Shown here piece after piece: positions 24,191 through 34,431 of a stretch of DNA of 39,747 nt; position 1 is the first letter of the stretch, and each line of letters starts with the position of its first letter. The notes beneath the pieces are model-generated. The model searched no databases. It had not been told where the DNA came from and saw only the letters and a program-made list of their open reading frames with translations. The DNA comes from Azospirillum halopraeferens DSM 3675 (GTDB lineage: Bacteria > Pseudomonadota > Alphaproteobacteria > Azospirillales > Azospirillaceae): positions 1 to 39,747 of the forward strand of contig NZ_KE386928.1 of NCBI RefSeq assembly GCF_000429625.1, given 5' to 3'. A program made the position numbers and the translations under genes.

Positions 24191-25003
24191 ATGGCCCCCG
24201 GCATTCGCACGCTGCTGAAGGAGGACGTTTCCTGCGTCTTCGACCGCGACCCGGCGGCGCGCACCCGCTGGGACGTGCTGACCTGCTATCCCGGTGTCCA
24301 GGCGGTGATGGCGCACCGGCTGGCCCATGCCCTGTGGGCGCGGCGGTTCTTCTGGGCGGCGCGGTTCCTGGCCTATCTGGCGCGCGCCGTCACCAACGTG
24401 GACATTCACCCCGGCGCGCGCATCGGCCGGCGCTTCTTCATCGATCACGGCGCCTGCGTGGTGGTGGGCGAGACGGCGGAGATCGGCGACGACGTCACGC
24501 TCTACCACGGGGTGACGCTGGGCGGCACCTCGTGGAACAAGGGCAAGCGCCACCCCACCCTGGGCGACGGCGTGCTGGTGGGGGCCGGAGCCAAGATTCT
24601 GGGCCCGATCACGGTGGGGCGCGGTGCCCGGGTCGGCGCCAACTCCGTGGTGGTCAAGGACGTGCCCGACGGCATGACCGTGGTGGGAATCCCCGGCCGC
24701 GTCGTGCGCGCCGCGGCGGGGCGGGGGGCGGAGCAGGGGATCGACCTGGACCACCACCTGATGCCCGATCCCGTGGGCAAGGCGATCGCCTGCCTGATCG
24801 ACCACATCAACCGCATCGAATCCCGCCTGGAAGCCCACACCGCGGCGGAGGCGGCGCGGCCCGACCCCTTCGCCGGAGCCCCCCTGGCCGGCCCCCCTCT
24901 GACCGGAATCGCCTGCGCGTCCTGCGGCGACCTGTGCGACCAGACCGGCTGCTGCACGGTGGCCGACCCCTCTCCCCCCACGCTTCGGAGTGCGACCCCA
25001 TGA
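24191..25003 (+). CDS. cysE: Nif-linked serine O-acetyltransferase with a cysteine-rich tail
   Basis: A 270-residue enzyme (nif-linked versions are also called NifP) making O-acetylserine, the precursor of cysteine. The N-terminal helical part is short, followed by left-handed beta-helix hexapeptides (IHPGARIGRRFFIDHGACVVVGE, IGDDVTLYHGVTLGG, VLVGAGAKILGPITVG). Catalytic H86 is in IDHG. In the operon it would raise cysteine supply for NifS. The extension after about residue 230 is unusual: cysteines at 242, 245, 249, 254 and 255 form C-x2-C-x3-C-x4-C-C, which could bind metal or an Fe-S cluster. The stop overlaps the nifW start (ATGA). Confidence 0.92.
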   Translation: MAPGIRTLLKEDVSCVFDRDPAARTRWDVLTCYPGVQAVMAHRLAHALWARRFFWAARFLAYLARAVTNVDIHPGARIGRRFFIDHGACVVVGETAEIGDDVTLYHGVTLGGTSWNKGKRHPTLGDGVLVGAGAKILGPITVGRGARVGANSVVVKDVPDGMTVVGIPGRVVRAAAGRGAEQGIDLDHHLMPDPVGKAIACLIDHINRIESRLEAHTAAEAARPDPFAGAPLAGPPLTGIACASCGDLCDQTGCCTVADPSPPTLRSATP

Positions 25004-25329
25004 GCTTCAAGGACGATCTGGAAGACCTGGAAACCGCCGAGGACTTCCTGCGCTTCCTCGGCGTGCCGTTCGAGCAGCGGGTGGTGCACGTCAACCGTCT
25101 GCACATCCTGCAACGTTTCCACGAGTACCTGTCGGCCGACACCGATCTCGACGCGGTGGACGACGACGCCATGGCCGCCCGCTACCGCGCCCACCTGACG
25201 CGCGCCTACACCGACTTCGTCGCCTCCAGCGCCATCGCCGAAAAGACCTTCAAGGTCCACAAGGAGGAGGCGCGCAAGATGGCCGACCGCTTCGTCAGCC
25301 TGGACACGCTGGTGCTGCCGCGGGGGTGA
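25000..25329 (+). CDS. nifW: Nitrogenase-stabilising protein NifW
   Basis: A 109-residue protein. The family pattern is visible as LEDLETAEDFLRFLGVPFEQRVVHVNRLHILQRF at the start and the lysine-rich EKTFKVHKEEARKMADRFVSL near the end. NifW binds the MoFe protein and protects it from oxygen damage. Its start overlaps the cysE stop by four bases, with CGGAG upstream, so it is translationally coupled and probably last in the operon. The 172 bases after it hold only a weak 5-bp inverted repeat (GGAGA/TCTCC at 25332-25350) and no clear gene. Confidence 0.95.
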   Translation: MSFKDDLEDLETAEDFLRFLGVPFEQRVVHVNRLHILQRFHEYLSADTDLDAVDDDAMAARYRAHLTRAYTDFVASSAIAEKTFKVHKEEARKMADRFVSLDTLVLPRG

Positions 25330-25501
25330 CGGGAGAGCTGTAGAGTCTCCAGCCGCCCGAAGCAGCGCTCCAGCCGCCGCAGGCCGGCGTCGGACACGCC
25401 GCAGGCGGCGAAATGGTCACACCATCATCAACCGCATCGCCGACCGCCTCTTGCTTCCGGACGCGTACGATGAACGCCGGCCGGCCCGCTCCCGCCCGGT
25501 G

Positions 25502-26899
25502 CTACTCCCGCCGGCCGGCCAGATCGCCCAGCAGCTTCAGCACATCCTGCGACGCAGCCTCCACCTCGGAGATGGCGCCCAGCGCGCCGTCCAGGTCGCG
25601 GTCGCGGTAGAGGCGGGCGGCGCGGATGCCGTGCTCGTGGACACGGCGGTGCGGCTCCTCCAGCGCCCGGAAGGCGGGATGACCGGTGATCGCAGGGTCG
25701 GACACCGACCCGCACCATTTGCCGAGCCGGCAGTTGTGGTGGTCCGCCAGCTCGTCCGGGTTCAGGCTGGTGCGGCCGAGCGCCATGTCGGCCAGATTCT
25801 TCTTCCAGATCACATGGTCGGACATGGCGCGGTGGACGGTGCCGTCGGGGATCTGTGCACCGCAGATGTCGTCCAGCAGCGGCGTGAGCCGGCCGTTGGC
25901 GTTGCCCATGGCCTCGGCCAGGCGGTTCACCTGCTCCACGTTGCGGGCCGCCATGCGGGCGATGATGACCAGGCCCCTGGACACCTCTTCGGTGGCGCTG
26001 CGCTGCTCCGACAGTTCGGCGTCGATGGAGGCGACGGTGCCGCCCAGCTCCTCCATGCGGGAATAGACCTCGCCCATGGCGGTGTTGCTGGTGGCGACCG
26101 CCCGCTGTCCGGCGGTCACCGCCTCGGTGCCCGCGGTCATCGCCTGGACGATGGAGCCGATCTCGCCGCGCAGGCGAGCGATGCGCTCGCGGATCGTTTC
26201 GGTCGCCTTGGCGGTCTGGCCGGCCAGGATCTTCACCTCCTGCGCCACCACGGCGAAGCCCTTGCCGGCCTCGCCGGCCCGCGCCGCCTCGATGGTGGCG
26301 TTCAGCGCCAGAAGGTTGGTCTGGCTGGCGATGGCCTCGATGTTGGAGACGATCTCGCCGATCTGCTCCGAGGTGCGGGCCAGGGCGTCGACCCGATCGG
26401 CGACGGCGGAAATCTCGTTCACCGCCAGTTCGATGGTGCCGCTGGCCGAGCGGACGGATTCGAAGCAGTCGCGGGTGGTGTCCTTGAGCGTCGCCGTCGT
26501 GTCGACGCAGGTGCGCGAGCGGCCGGCCACCGCATCGAAGGATTGCGCCACATGCTCCGCCGCGGCGGTGATGGCGTTGGAATGCTGGTCCACCTCGCGC
26601 AGGTCGCGGGTCATCACCGCCACCGACGAGGCCACCGTCTCGTTCACCTGGATGGAGATGTCGACGAGACCGCGCAGGTGGCGGCGGTCGCGCTCCTGCA
26701 GGACGGACGCAATGTGGCGCACCTTCGCCAGGACCGGGTCGCCGCTGTCGGGAACATCGTCGTAGCGGCCGGCGGCGATCAGGTCGAGGGCGGCCAGGAC
26801 GGCATCGCGCCCCCCGGCATCGCCGGTTGCGGAGGCGGTGACGGCATCATCGGCGGGCGGCGGATGGGACGGGGCAGAGGAACGGAACAGGCGCAGCAT
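25502..26899 (-). CDS. Soluble chemoreceptor with C-terminal CZB zinc-binding domain
   Basis: A 465-residue methyl-accepting chemotaxis protein without signal peptide or membrane segment, so cytoplasmic. Residues about 60-330 are coiled-coil, with the hairpin-tip signalling motif SNIEAIASQTNLLALNATIEAARAGEAGKGFAVVAQEV at 185-222 that contacts CheA and CheW. The C-terminal CZB domain (about 355-435) shows its zinc ligands H362 (DHVIWK), C390 (HHNCRLGKW), H417 and H421. CZB receptors sense zinc, oxidants such as hypochlorous acid, or pH. The neighbouring nif operon suggests, but does not prove, a link with energy or oxygen taxis during nitrogen fixation. No sigma54 promoter was seen upstream. 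Confidence 0.9.
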   Translation of the reverse strand: MLRLFRSSAPSHPPPADDAVTASATGDAGGRDAVLAALDLIAAGRYDDVPDSGDPVLAKVRHIASVLQERDRRHLRGLVDISIQVNETVASSVAVMTRDLREVDQHSNAITAAAEHVAQSFDAVAGRSRTCVDTTATLKDTTRDCFESVRSASGTIELAVNEISAVADRVDALARTSEQIGEIVSNIEAIASQTNLLALNATIEAARAGEAGKGFAVVAQEVKILAGQTAKATETIRERIARLRGEIGSIVQAMTAGTEAVTAGQRAVATSNTAMGEVYSRMEELGGTVASIDAELSEQRSATEEVSRGLVIIARMAARNVEQVNRLAEAMGNANGRLTPLLDDICGAQIPDGTVHRAMSDHVIWKKNLADMALGRTSLNPDELADHHNCRLGKWCGSVSDPAITGHPAFRALEEPHRRVHEHGIRAARLYRDRDLDGALGAISEVEAASQDVLKLLGDLAGRRE

Positions 26900-26983
26900 G
26901 ATGATCTTCCGACAGGTATCGAGGCCGAACGCCAAGTGTCCGGCCTGTGCGGTAAACGTGCGGTTACCCTGTCGATGCGGTGC

Positions 26984-27000
26984 CGGTGTCAGCGACACCG
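26984..27000. promoter_or_regulatory. Inverted repeat in the chemoreceptor/YgiQ intergenic region
   Basis: CGGTGTC (26984-26990) and GACACCG (26994-27000) form a perfect 7-bp stem with a 3-base loop. With a one-base bulge the pairing can extend into flanking GCGGTGC and GTGCCGC. It lies in the 267-base divergent region, about 85 bases before the chemoreceptor start. It could be an operator or a structured leader; nothing decides which. Confidence 0.4.
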
Positions 27001-27166
27001 TGCCGCAACCGTACGGACGGATCGGCCGAATCACCGATCGCCGGGCTGGGATTTGGCGGCCGGCCGCGCTATATGTCGGGGCCGAGGCGCGCACCCGACC
27101 GGCGCGCCGTTTTCACATCCGCTCCCCCGGCGCTTTCCCGGCGGCCGGTAGCCAACGGACTGCGCG

Positions 27167-29227
<2,061 letters not shown>

Positions 29228-29228
29228 C

Positions 29229-30350
29229 TCATGCGGCCGGCTGCCGCCGCAGTGGCGCCATCATCAGCCACAGGCCGCCGAAGAGCGCAATCGGGATGGC
29301 GAAACCGAACGCCGCGAGGTCGCCGGCGGCAACGCGCACGGCGATTCCCGGCAGCAGCATCACCCCTTCGGCCAGCGCCAGCAGTCCGATCAGGCCGGCC
29401 GGGCCGACGCGGCGGATGGCCGGCACCGCCGCGACCAGGGCCGCCGCCGCGGCGAGCACCGGAGCCAGGTGGCTGTAGGGACCGAGCTTCCCCGCCACAT
29501 GAAGCGGCGTGAAGCCGGCCGGGTCCCGGATGTAGAACGCTGCGGCCAGGGCGACGGCGAGGAGTGCTGCGCCGCCGCCGAGTGCCAGGCCGGGGCTTCG
29601 GCGTCCGCAGCCGATGCCGTACGCCAGCACCAGGATGGGAGCGACCGCATGGATGGGGCGCGAGCAGGTGGCGATGCCCAGCGCGATCGCTGCCGCCGGC
29701 AGTTCCCATGGCGCGCCCCGTCCGGACAGCACCCGCTCACCCCACAGGACGGCGGCCAGCACGTAGACCGCGTTCGCGGCGTAGTCGCCGCCGGTGGCAT
29801 AGTCCTGCAACACCGCGAGGTTGGCGGGGATCAGAAGGATCGCATACAGGGCGCGCGCCGGACGATGCGCCAGGCAGCGCATGACCAGCACGGTGGCACC
29901 GGCCAGGGCGACCGGATTCTGGAAGGCGGCGCCTCCCGCCAGGTGGAACGGAAGGCCGATCAGCAGCGCACCCGGCAGGGGCGTGACGGGATTGCCGAAA
30001 TAGGTTCTCACGGCATAGGGATAATCGCCGCGCAGCAGGGCGGCGATGGCCAGGTCCAGCGCCTCGTCCCGGTCGCTTCCCGGACCGAGCATACCGGATT
30101 GGGCAACGGCATAAAGGATGGGAAAAGCCAGGATGGCCGCCGCCAGCCAGGCGATGGTCAGGCCGGCTTCATAGCGGCGCAACGGCTCGGCACCGCGTTG
30201 CGAACGCTCGCACACGGCCAGCGCCTGCACGATCACGACGAGAATGGCGCCATAGGCTGCGGCGTGGACGGCCGAGCCGACCTTGAGCAGGATCATCAGC
30301 GACGGCAGCCAGACCGAAACGGCCACCGCCGCCACGCGCCACGGCGGCAT
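29229..30350 (-). CDS. Polytopic membrane protein, possibly glycosyltransferase-like
   Basis: A 373-residue protein with about ten hydrophobic segments. A soluble loop near residues 100-140 (ALLRGDYPYAVRTYFGNPVTPLPGALLIGLPF) resembles the region after the first membrane helices in lipid-linked-sugar glycosyltransferases (GT-C fold), but no diagnostic acidic motif is certain. Function is unassigned. The ATG at 30350 has GGGGTG upstream; a GTG at 30377 would add nine residues. The start is close behind the terminator of the preceding minus-strand gene, so it needs its own promoter. Confidence 0.65.
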   Translation of the reverse strand: MPPWRVAAVAVSVWLPSLMILLKVGSAVHAAAYGAILVVIVQALAVCERSQRGAEPLRRYEAGLTIAWLAAAILAFPILYAVAQSGMLGPGSDRDEALDLAIAALLRGDYPYAVRTYFGNPVTPLPGALLIGLPFHLAGGAAFQNPVALAGATVLVMRCLAHRPARALYAILLIPANLAVLQDYATGGDYAANAVYVLAAVLWGERVLSGRGAPWELPAAAIALGIATCSRPIHAVAPILVLAYGIGCGRRSPGLALGGGAALLAVALAAAFYIRDPAGFTPLHVAGKLGPYSHLAPVLAAAAALVAAVPAIRRVGPAGLIGLLALAEGVMLLPGIAVRVAAGDLAAFGFAIPIALFGGLWLMMAPLRRQPAA

Positions 30351-30380
30351 CGACGCACCCCAGCGTTGGTCCGGCACCGC

Positions 30381-30420
30381 CGAAAAACACCAAAGCCCCC
30401 GGCCGGAGGCGACGGGGGCT
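30381..30420 (-). terminator. Rho-independent terminator after the 69-residue protein gene
   Basis: On the minus strand, AGCCCCC (30420-30414) pairs with GGGGGCT (30400-30394), followed by TTGGTGTTTTT. The 7-bp stem and T-rich tail are typical of intrinsic termination, 24 bases past the stop codon. Confidence 0.8.
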
Positions 30421-30444
30421 CTGCGTAACGGCCGGACGACCGTA

Positions 30445-30654
30445 TCAGGCGACGGAGAGGACGTCCAGGTAGGTGTTCGCCGGCTCCGACAGATGGATGC
30501 GGTAGAGCACGCCCATCTGGTCGATCATCACGTCGGCCGTGGGGGTGCCCTTCACCATGTCGGACACCGCGGAGCGGACGGAGCGGGGGAGGCTGTCGAG
30601 GTCCACCTCGCGGTAGGAGCCTCGGTCGGAGAGCTTGACGGTCTTGCTGGCCAT
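30445..30654 (-). CDS. Small conserved hypothetical protein
   Basis: A 69-residue soluble protein starting MASKTVKLSDRGSYREVDLD and ending with strand-like segments (MGVLYRIHLSEPANTYLDVLSV). A ribosome site (GAAGG) precedes the ATG and an intrinsic terminator follows the stop, so this is a monocistronic gene. No domain is recognised. The codon use is like the surrounding genes. Confidence 0.7.
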   Translation of the reverse strand: MASKTVKLSDRGSYREVDLDSLPRSVRSAVSDMVKGTPTADVMIDQMGVLYRIHLSEPANTYLDVLSVA

Positions 30655-30788
30655 CGTGTGGCGCCTTCAGGAGATGCTGTTTGTGTGGTGCGGCGCACCA
30701 TGATCCTGAAGGGTTAACGCCGGATTAAGCGAGGTGCGGTGGGCGATGGATCTTTCGGGTTGGCGCCGGGCGTGACGGCCGGGCAACA

Positions 30789-30851
30789 GGCGGCGGGCCA
30801 TGCCGATGATGCGCCTACCGCGCAAGCCCGATCGGCATGGCTGCCGCCGCC
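30789..30851. repeat. Long GC-rich inverted repeat
   Basis: GCCATGCCGAT (30797-30807) pairs exactly with ATCGGCATGGC (30831-30841); beyond a 2-base bulge, GGCGGCGG (30789-30796) pairs with CCGCCGCC (30844-30851). The central 23 bases contain a further GCGC repeat. It lies 16 bases past the stop of the DUF465 gene (minus strand) and may end its transcript. Confidence 0.55.
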
Positions 30852-30867
30852 GGAATAGGCGCCCGCG

Positions 30868-31032
30868 TCAGTGCGACAAGCGGTCGATCTCCTCCTTGAC
30901 GTGGAGCTTTTCCATCTTCATCCGTTTCACTTCGACGGAGTTGTACGCCGCGTGCGTCTCCTCCCTACGGATCTTATCGTCAAGGTCGGCATGCCGCTGC
31001 CGCAGGGCTGCGATGTGCGATTCAACGCTCAT
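30868..31032 (-). CDS. YdcH-family (DUF465) small protein
   Basis: A 54-residue helical protein starting MSVESHIAALRQRHADLDDKI and ending VKEEIDRLSH. The pattern of an SxExHxxxL N terminus, a RxE...NSVEVKRMKMEKLHVKEEI centre and an Ile-containing C terminus fits DUF465/YdcH, short coiled-coil proteins found widely in proteobacteria with no proven function. The ATG at 31032 is used because GAAGGA lies 8 bases upstream; an ATG three codons earlier would be too close to that site. It is followed by a long inverted repeat. Confidence 0.85.
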   Translation of the reverse strand: MSVESHIAALRQRHADLDDKIRREETHAAYNSVEVKRMKMEKLHVKEEIDRLSH

Positions 31033-31220
31033 GACGCGCATCCTTCTGACGTTTCGGAGGAAGCCCGGAAGAGCCGGCTTCCGCCGACCATCATAGGCAC
31101 TTGCGCCGGTGTTGGCGACCCAAACCGAAAAATCAGTGGAGGTATGCGACGACGTGACCGCAGGGCCGGTTGACGCTATGGTGCGGCCGCCCCCTCACCA
31201 GCCCCGAAGGCTTCTTGCCC

Positions 31221-32111
31221 GTGAACGCGCTCGCTCCCCTGGCCGGCGTCGCCGCCGTGGTCGCTCCGGTGTTCGTCGCCGCCGCCGTGGGTTATGTGTG
31301 GCTGCGCCGGCGCCTGCCGTTCGACAGCGCCTTCGTCACCGCCTTCGTGGTCAACGTCGCCACGCCGTGCCTGGTCTTCTCCACGCTGACGCGCGTGCGC
31401 TTCGCCGGTGAGGACCTGATGCAGGTGGCACTGGCGGCCGTCGCCATCCTGGTGCTGACGGCGGTGGTCGGGGCGGTGGTGCTGCGGGCCTTCCGGCTGG
31501 AGCTGCGGCCCTATCTGCCCGGCCTGATGTTCCCCAACGGCGGCAACATGGGCCTGCCGGTGTGCCTGTTCGCCTTTGGCGAGGCCGGGTTGGCCTATGG
31601 CATCGTCTATTTCACGGTGTTGTCGGTGACGCAGTTCGTGCTGGGTCCGGCCATCGCCGCGGGGCGCAGCGATCCCGGACAGGTGCTGCGCATCCCGCTG
31701 CTCTATGTGGTGGCGGCGGCGCTGGCGGTGCGCGGCCTGGACGTGGCGGTGCCGGTCTGGATCGTCAACGCCACCACCATGCTGGGCAACGCGGCGGTGC
31801 CGCTGATGCTGGTGTCGCTGGGGGTGGCGCTGGCCCGCCTGCAGGGCGGCGGCACCGGCCGCGCGCTCGCCCTGTCGGCCCTGCGCCTGGGGTTGGGGGC
31901 TGCGGCCGGGTTCGCGGTGGCGACCGCCATGGGGCTGGAAGGGGCGATGTTCGGCGTCGTGGTGCTGGAAAGCGCCATGCCCGTCGCCGTCTTCAACTAT
32001 CTCTGGGCCCAGAAGTACGGCAACGCCCCGGAGGAGGTGGCGGGCATGGTGCTCGGTTCCACCGCCCTTTCCTTCGTGGCGCTGCCCGTGCTGCTGCTCC
32101 TGGTGATGTAG
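31221..32111 (+). CDS. AEC-family transporter (auxin efflux carrier type)
   Basis: A 296-residue membrane protein with about ten hydrophobic segments. The family features are NVATPCLVFSTLTR in the first half and the unwound-helix motif FPNGGNMGLPVCLFAFGEAGL in the middle, followed by LGNAAVPLMLVSLGVAL and VVLESAMPVAVFNYL in the second half. Bacterial AEC proteins move small carboxylates such as malate or other organic acids; the substrate cannot be read here. The GTG at 31221 is used; an upstream in-frame start would add 17 residues without membrane character. It converges on the FAD/Rieske gene, with four bases between stops. Confidence 0.85.
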   Translation: MNALAPLAGVAAVVAPVFVAAAVGYVWLRRRLPFDSAFVTAFVVNVATPCLVFSTLTRVRFAGEDLMQVALAAVAILVLTAVVGAVVLRAFRLELRPYLPGLMFPNGGNMGLPVCLFAFGEAGLAYGIVYFTVLSVTQFVLGPAIAAGRSDPGQVLRIPLLYVVAAALAVRGLDVAVPVWIVNATTMLGNAAVPLMLVSLGVALARLQGGGTGRALALSALRLGLGAAAGFAVATAMGLEGAMFGVVVLESAMPVAVFNYLWAQKYGNAPEEVAGMVLGSTALSFVALPVLLLLVM

Positions 32112-32115
32112 CGGT

Positions 32116-33657
32116 CTATCGCGGCTCCACCCCGGCCAGCGGCGCGGCGGCGGGGCCGTTCAGCACCGTTCCGTCCGGGGCGAAGCGCGAGCCGTGGCAG
32201 GGGCAGTCCCAGCTCGATTCCGCCGGGTTCCAGCGGACGATGCAGTGCAGGTGGGTGCAGACGGCCGAGCGGCGGTGTACCGTGCCCTGCGGATCGCGGT
32301 AGACGGCGACGGGCCGGCCGCCCTCGCGGATCACCGCCCCCTGGCCGGGGGCCACGTCAGCCTCCGCATCCGCGTCGGAGGGGGCGAGGTGGCGCAGGTA
32401 TTGGCGGGCGACGTCCAGGTTCTCCTCCAGGAAGCCGCGCAGGGATTTCGTCATCAGGCGCGAGGGGTTGTAGAGCCCGGCCCAGGGGTGGTCGAAGCCG
32501 TGGATCAGTTCGCACAGCAGCAGGCCGGCCAGCGTGCCGTGGGTCATGCCCATGCCGCTGTCGCCGGTGACCACGTGGACGCGCCCCTTGCCGCCGGGAT
32601 CGCGGCCGATGAAAGCCAGCCCGTCGTAAGGCTCCATCACCTGGCCCGACCAGCGCCGTTCCACCGCTCCGGCCGCGGGGAAATGGACACGCGTCCATTC
32701 CTCCAGCGCGGCCCAGCGGCTTTCCATGTCCCGCGCCTCGCCGGTCTTGTGGTCCTCGCCGCCGACGATCAGCAGGTCATGGTCGCCGGCCGGTTGCAGG
32801 CGGACATAATGGTAGATGTCCCGCGTATCCCAGTAGAGGGCGTCCGGCACCGCGCCGCGGGCGACCCGCAGGGCGATGGCGTAGGTGCGGTAGGGCGCCT
32901 GCTTGGTGTGGATGGCGAAGAGATCACTGATGGGGGAGTTGGTGGCGACCACCGCGGTGTCGGCGACCACCGTCGGGCCGCCGGCCACGCTCAGGGTGAC
33001 GTGGTCGCCGGTTTCCGCCACCCGCTCCACCCGGGCGCCGCTCGCCAGCCGGCCGCCGCGCGCCCGGAAGGCGCGCACCAGACCCGCCAGATACGCCATG
33101 GGGTGGAAGCGCGCCTGCGCCGGGAAGCGCAGGCAGGGGCCGGGGTGGGCGACGGGGCCGGGCGGCAGGTCGATACGCTCCACATCCGTAAGGCCGGCAC
33201 GGTGCGCGGCGGCCCGCTCCTCGTCCAGGACGCGGGGATCGTCGCCGGGGGCCAGCATGAGATAGCCGTCGACGCGGGCGAAGCCGCAATCGATGCCCTC
33301 CTCGCGGGCCAGGCGCTCGATGGTGTCGATGGCGGCGGTGTGGCTGTCGGCCGCCAGGCGGGCGCCGCCCGTGCCGTGCACCCGCTCGATCTCGGTGTAG
33401 CGGTCGTCGATGGCGTTGGAGAGATGGGCGGTGGTGCGCCCGGTCTCGCCGTCGCCGGGATTGCCATCGTCCAGCAGCAGCACCCGCTTGCCGGAGCGTT
33501 GCAGCAGGTAGGCGGTGGTGACGCCGGCGATGCCCGCCCCGACGACGGCCACGTCGGCCGTCACCTCGGCCGGACCACCCGCGGTGAATCCGCCGGCCGC
33601 CGCGTCCGCAACGCCCGTGTCCATCCACACCGAGGTGGTCGTTCCGGAACCCTTCAT
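32116..33657 (-). CDS. FAD-dependent oxidoreductase with C-terminal Rieske [2Fe-2S] domain
   Basis: A 513-residue protein. The dinucleotide-binding motif VAVVGAGIAGVTTAYLL lies near residue 37, followed by a DAO-type (glycine oxidase-like) fold to about 420. The Rieske domain at the C terminus has ligands C467 and H469 (CTHLHC) and C485 and H488 (CPCH). Such fusions are predicted to oxidise small amines or amino acids and pass electrons through the Rieske centre; the substrate is not known. The start at 33657 follows GGGAGGA. No signal peptide is visible. The gene is preceded on its strand by the small exported protein and its terminator. Confidence 0.9.
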   Translation of the reverse strand: MKGSGTTTSVWMDTGVADAAAGGFTAGGPAEVTADVAVVGAGIAGVTTAYLLQRSGKRVLLLDDGNPGDGETGRTTAHLSNAIDDRYTEIERVHGTGGARLAADSHTAAIDTIERLAREEGIDCGFARVDGYLMLAPGDDPRVLDEERAAAHRAGLTDVERIDLPPGPVAHPGPCLRFPAQARFHPMAYLAGLVRAFRARGGRLASGARVERVAETGDHVTLSVAGGPTVVADTAVVATNSPISDLFAIHTKQAPYRTYAIALRVARGAVPDALYWDTRDIYHYVRLQPAGDHDLLIVGGEDHKTGEARDMESRWAALEEWTRVHFPAAGAVERRWSGQVMEPYDGLAFIGRDPGGKGRVHVVTGDSGMGMTHGTLAGLLLCELIHGFDHPWAGLYNPSRLMTKSLRGFLEENLDVARQYLRHLAPSDADAEADVAPGQGAVIREGGRPVAVYRDPQGTVHRRSAVCTHLHCIVRWNPAESSWDCPCHGSRFAPDGTVLNGPAAAPLAGVEPR

Positions 33658-33754
33658 CACGCGTCCTCCCCGATTCACCCGCAGCCGCCCCGTCCCTGCA
33701 ACATGGGTCGGGACGGGGCGGTTCCGGGGGCAAACGGGGGCGGAGGGCCGGAAC

Positions 33755-33786
33755 AAAAAACGGGCCGCCCCGTTGGGAGCGGCCCG
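33755..33786 (-). terminator. Rho-independent terminator of the small exported protein gene
   Basis: On the minus strand, CGGGCCGC (33786-33779) pairs with GCGGCCCG (33768-33761), followed by TTTTTT. It lies 26 bases past the stop codon and separates the gene from the oxidoreductase. Confidence 0.9.
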
Positions 33787-33812
33787 GATCAGGATGGAAG
33801 CAGACGGGTCGG

Positions 33813-33977
33813 TCAGCCGGCCGGCCGAGCCGGGGCGGGCATCGGGGTCTGCGGCAGTTCCGCCGTATCCGTGCCGGTCTGCGGCAGCGTCACCGATTGG
33901 TTCTTCCACTCGCAGGCCAGCGCCGGCCCGACGGCGAGCGCCGACACGGCGACCGCAATGGCAATAACTTTTCGCAT
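33813..33977 (-). CDS. Small exported protein of unknown function
   Basis: A 54-residue precursor with a clear signal peptide (MRKVIAIAVAVSALAVGPALA, likely cut before CEW) leaving a mature peptide of about 33 residues that starts ACEWKNQSV and ends in a proline-rich tail with a repeated LPQTGTD/LPQTPMP motif. The single cysteine right after the cleavage site is not in a proper lipobox (ALAC is close, so lipidation cannot be excluded). The ribosome site GGAGA precedes the ATG; a strong terminator follows. The first LPQTG resembles a sortase motif by chance; no sorting tail follows. Confidence 0.75.
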   Translation of the reverse strand: MRKVIAIAVAVSALAVGPALACEWKNQSVTLPQTGTDTAELPQTPMPAPARPAG

Positions 33978-34431
33978 GATGGTCTCCAGCCGCAACGAAC
34001 GACCGGTGAAGCGTGCCGGTTCTTGTTGGATCGGTCAACGCTCTATGAGGTGTATGCCGTGTGGACGGGCGGATGTGCTCCCCACAGGGCGATACCGGGA
34101 GGCCCGCGCCTCAATGTCCGACCATAGCACTCAACCCTTTGCGGTGCCGGCCCGTCGCAATAACGGGAACCTATGCGGCATCAACGCAGAAAAGCATCTC
34201 GATAACGGCGGCAGTATCGATCGCATGTCTCTCATAGCGAGTTCTGGAAGGTGGTCGGCGCATCATAAGATGGTATGAGCGACTTGAAAACGGATGGCCG
34301 CCCGGCGTGCCTGCCGATTTGCCGGGACGCCGCGGCAACGGTTTTCACATTGCCGTGACCGATGAAAATGAGTATGAGTCGCAATCGCAGGGCCGTCCGC
34401 GGCCCGCCCATCCTGTCCACCGGGACCGTCC
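33978..34431. other. Non-coding region between divergent genes
   Basis: 454 bases with lower GC than the rest of the window, especially 34140-34390. It must hold the promoters of the small exported protein gene and of the ABC operon, but I find no convincing sigma70 or sigma54 pair for either. An open frame near 34113-34278 (starts MSDHSTQPF) lacks a ribosome site and known similarity and is not called. Confidence 0.5.

Noticed and set aside
25330..25501. Minus-strand open frame with an LRR-like look (contains SDAGLRRLERCFGRLETLQL)
   Set aside because: It has no start with a ribosome site, is interrupted by a stop upstream and overlaps the 3' end of nifW. The similarity to leucine-rich repeats is a matter of a few residues.
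33813..33870. LPQTG in the small exported protein as a sortase signal
   Set aside because: No hydrophobic segment or basic tail follows, and sortase anchoring is not expected in this type of cell envelope.
34113..34278. Plus-strand open frame of about 55 codons in the lower-GC intergenic region
   Set aside because: No ribosome site, no recognised similarity and no third-position GC bias like the neighbouring genes.
34345..34395. Possible Fur-like box (ATGAAAATGAGTATGAG) before the ABC operon
   Set aside because: Only partial match to the Fur consensus and no symmetry; not enough to claim iron control.
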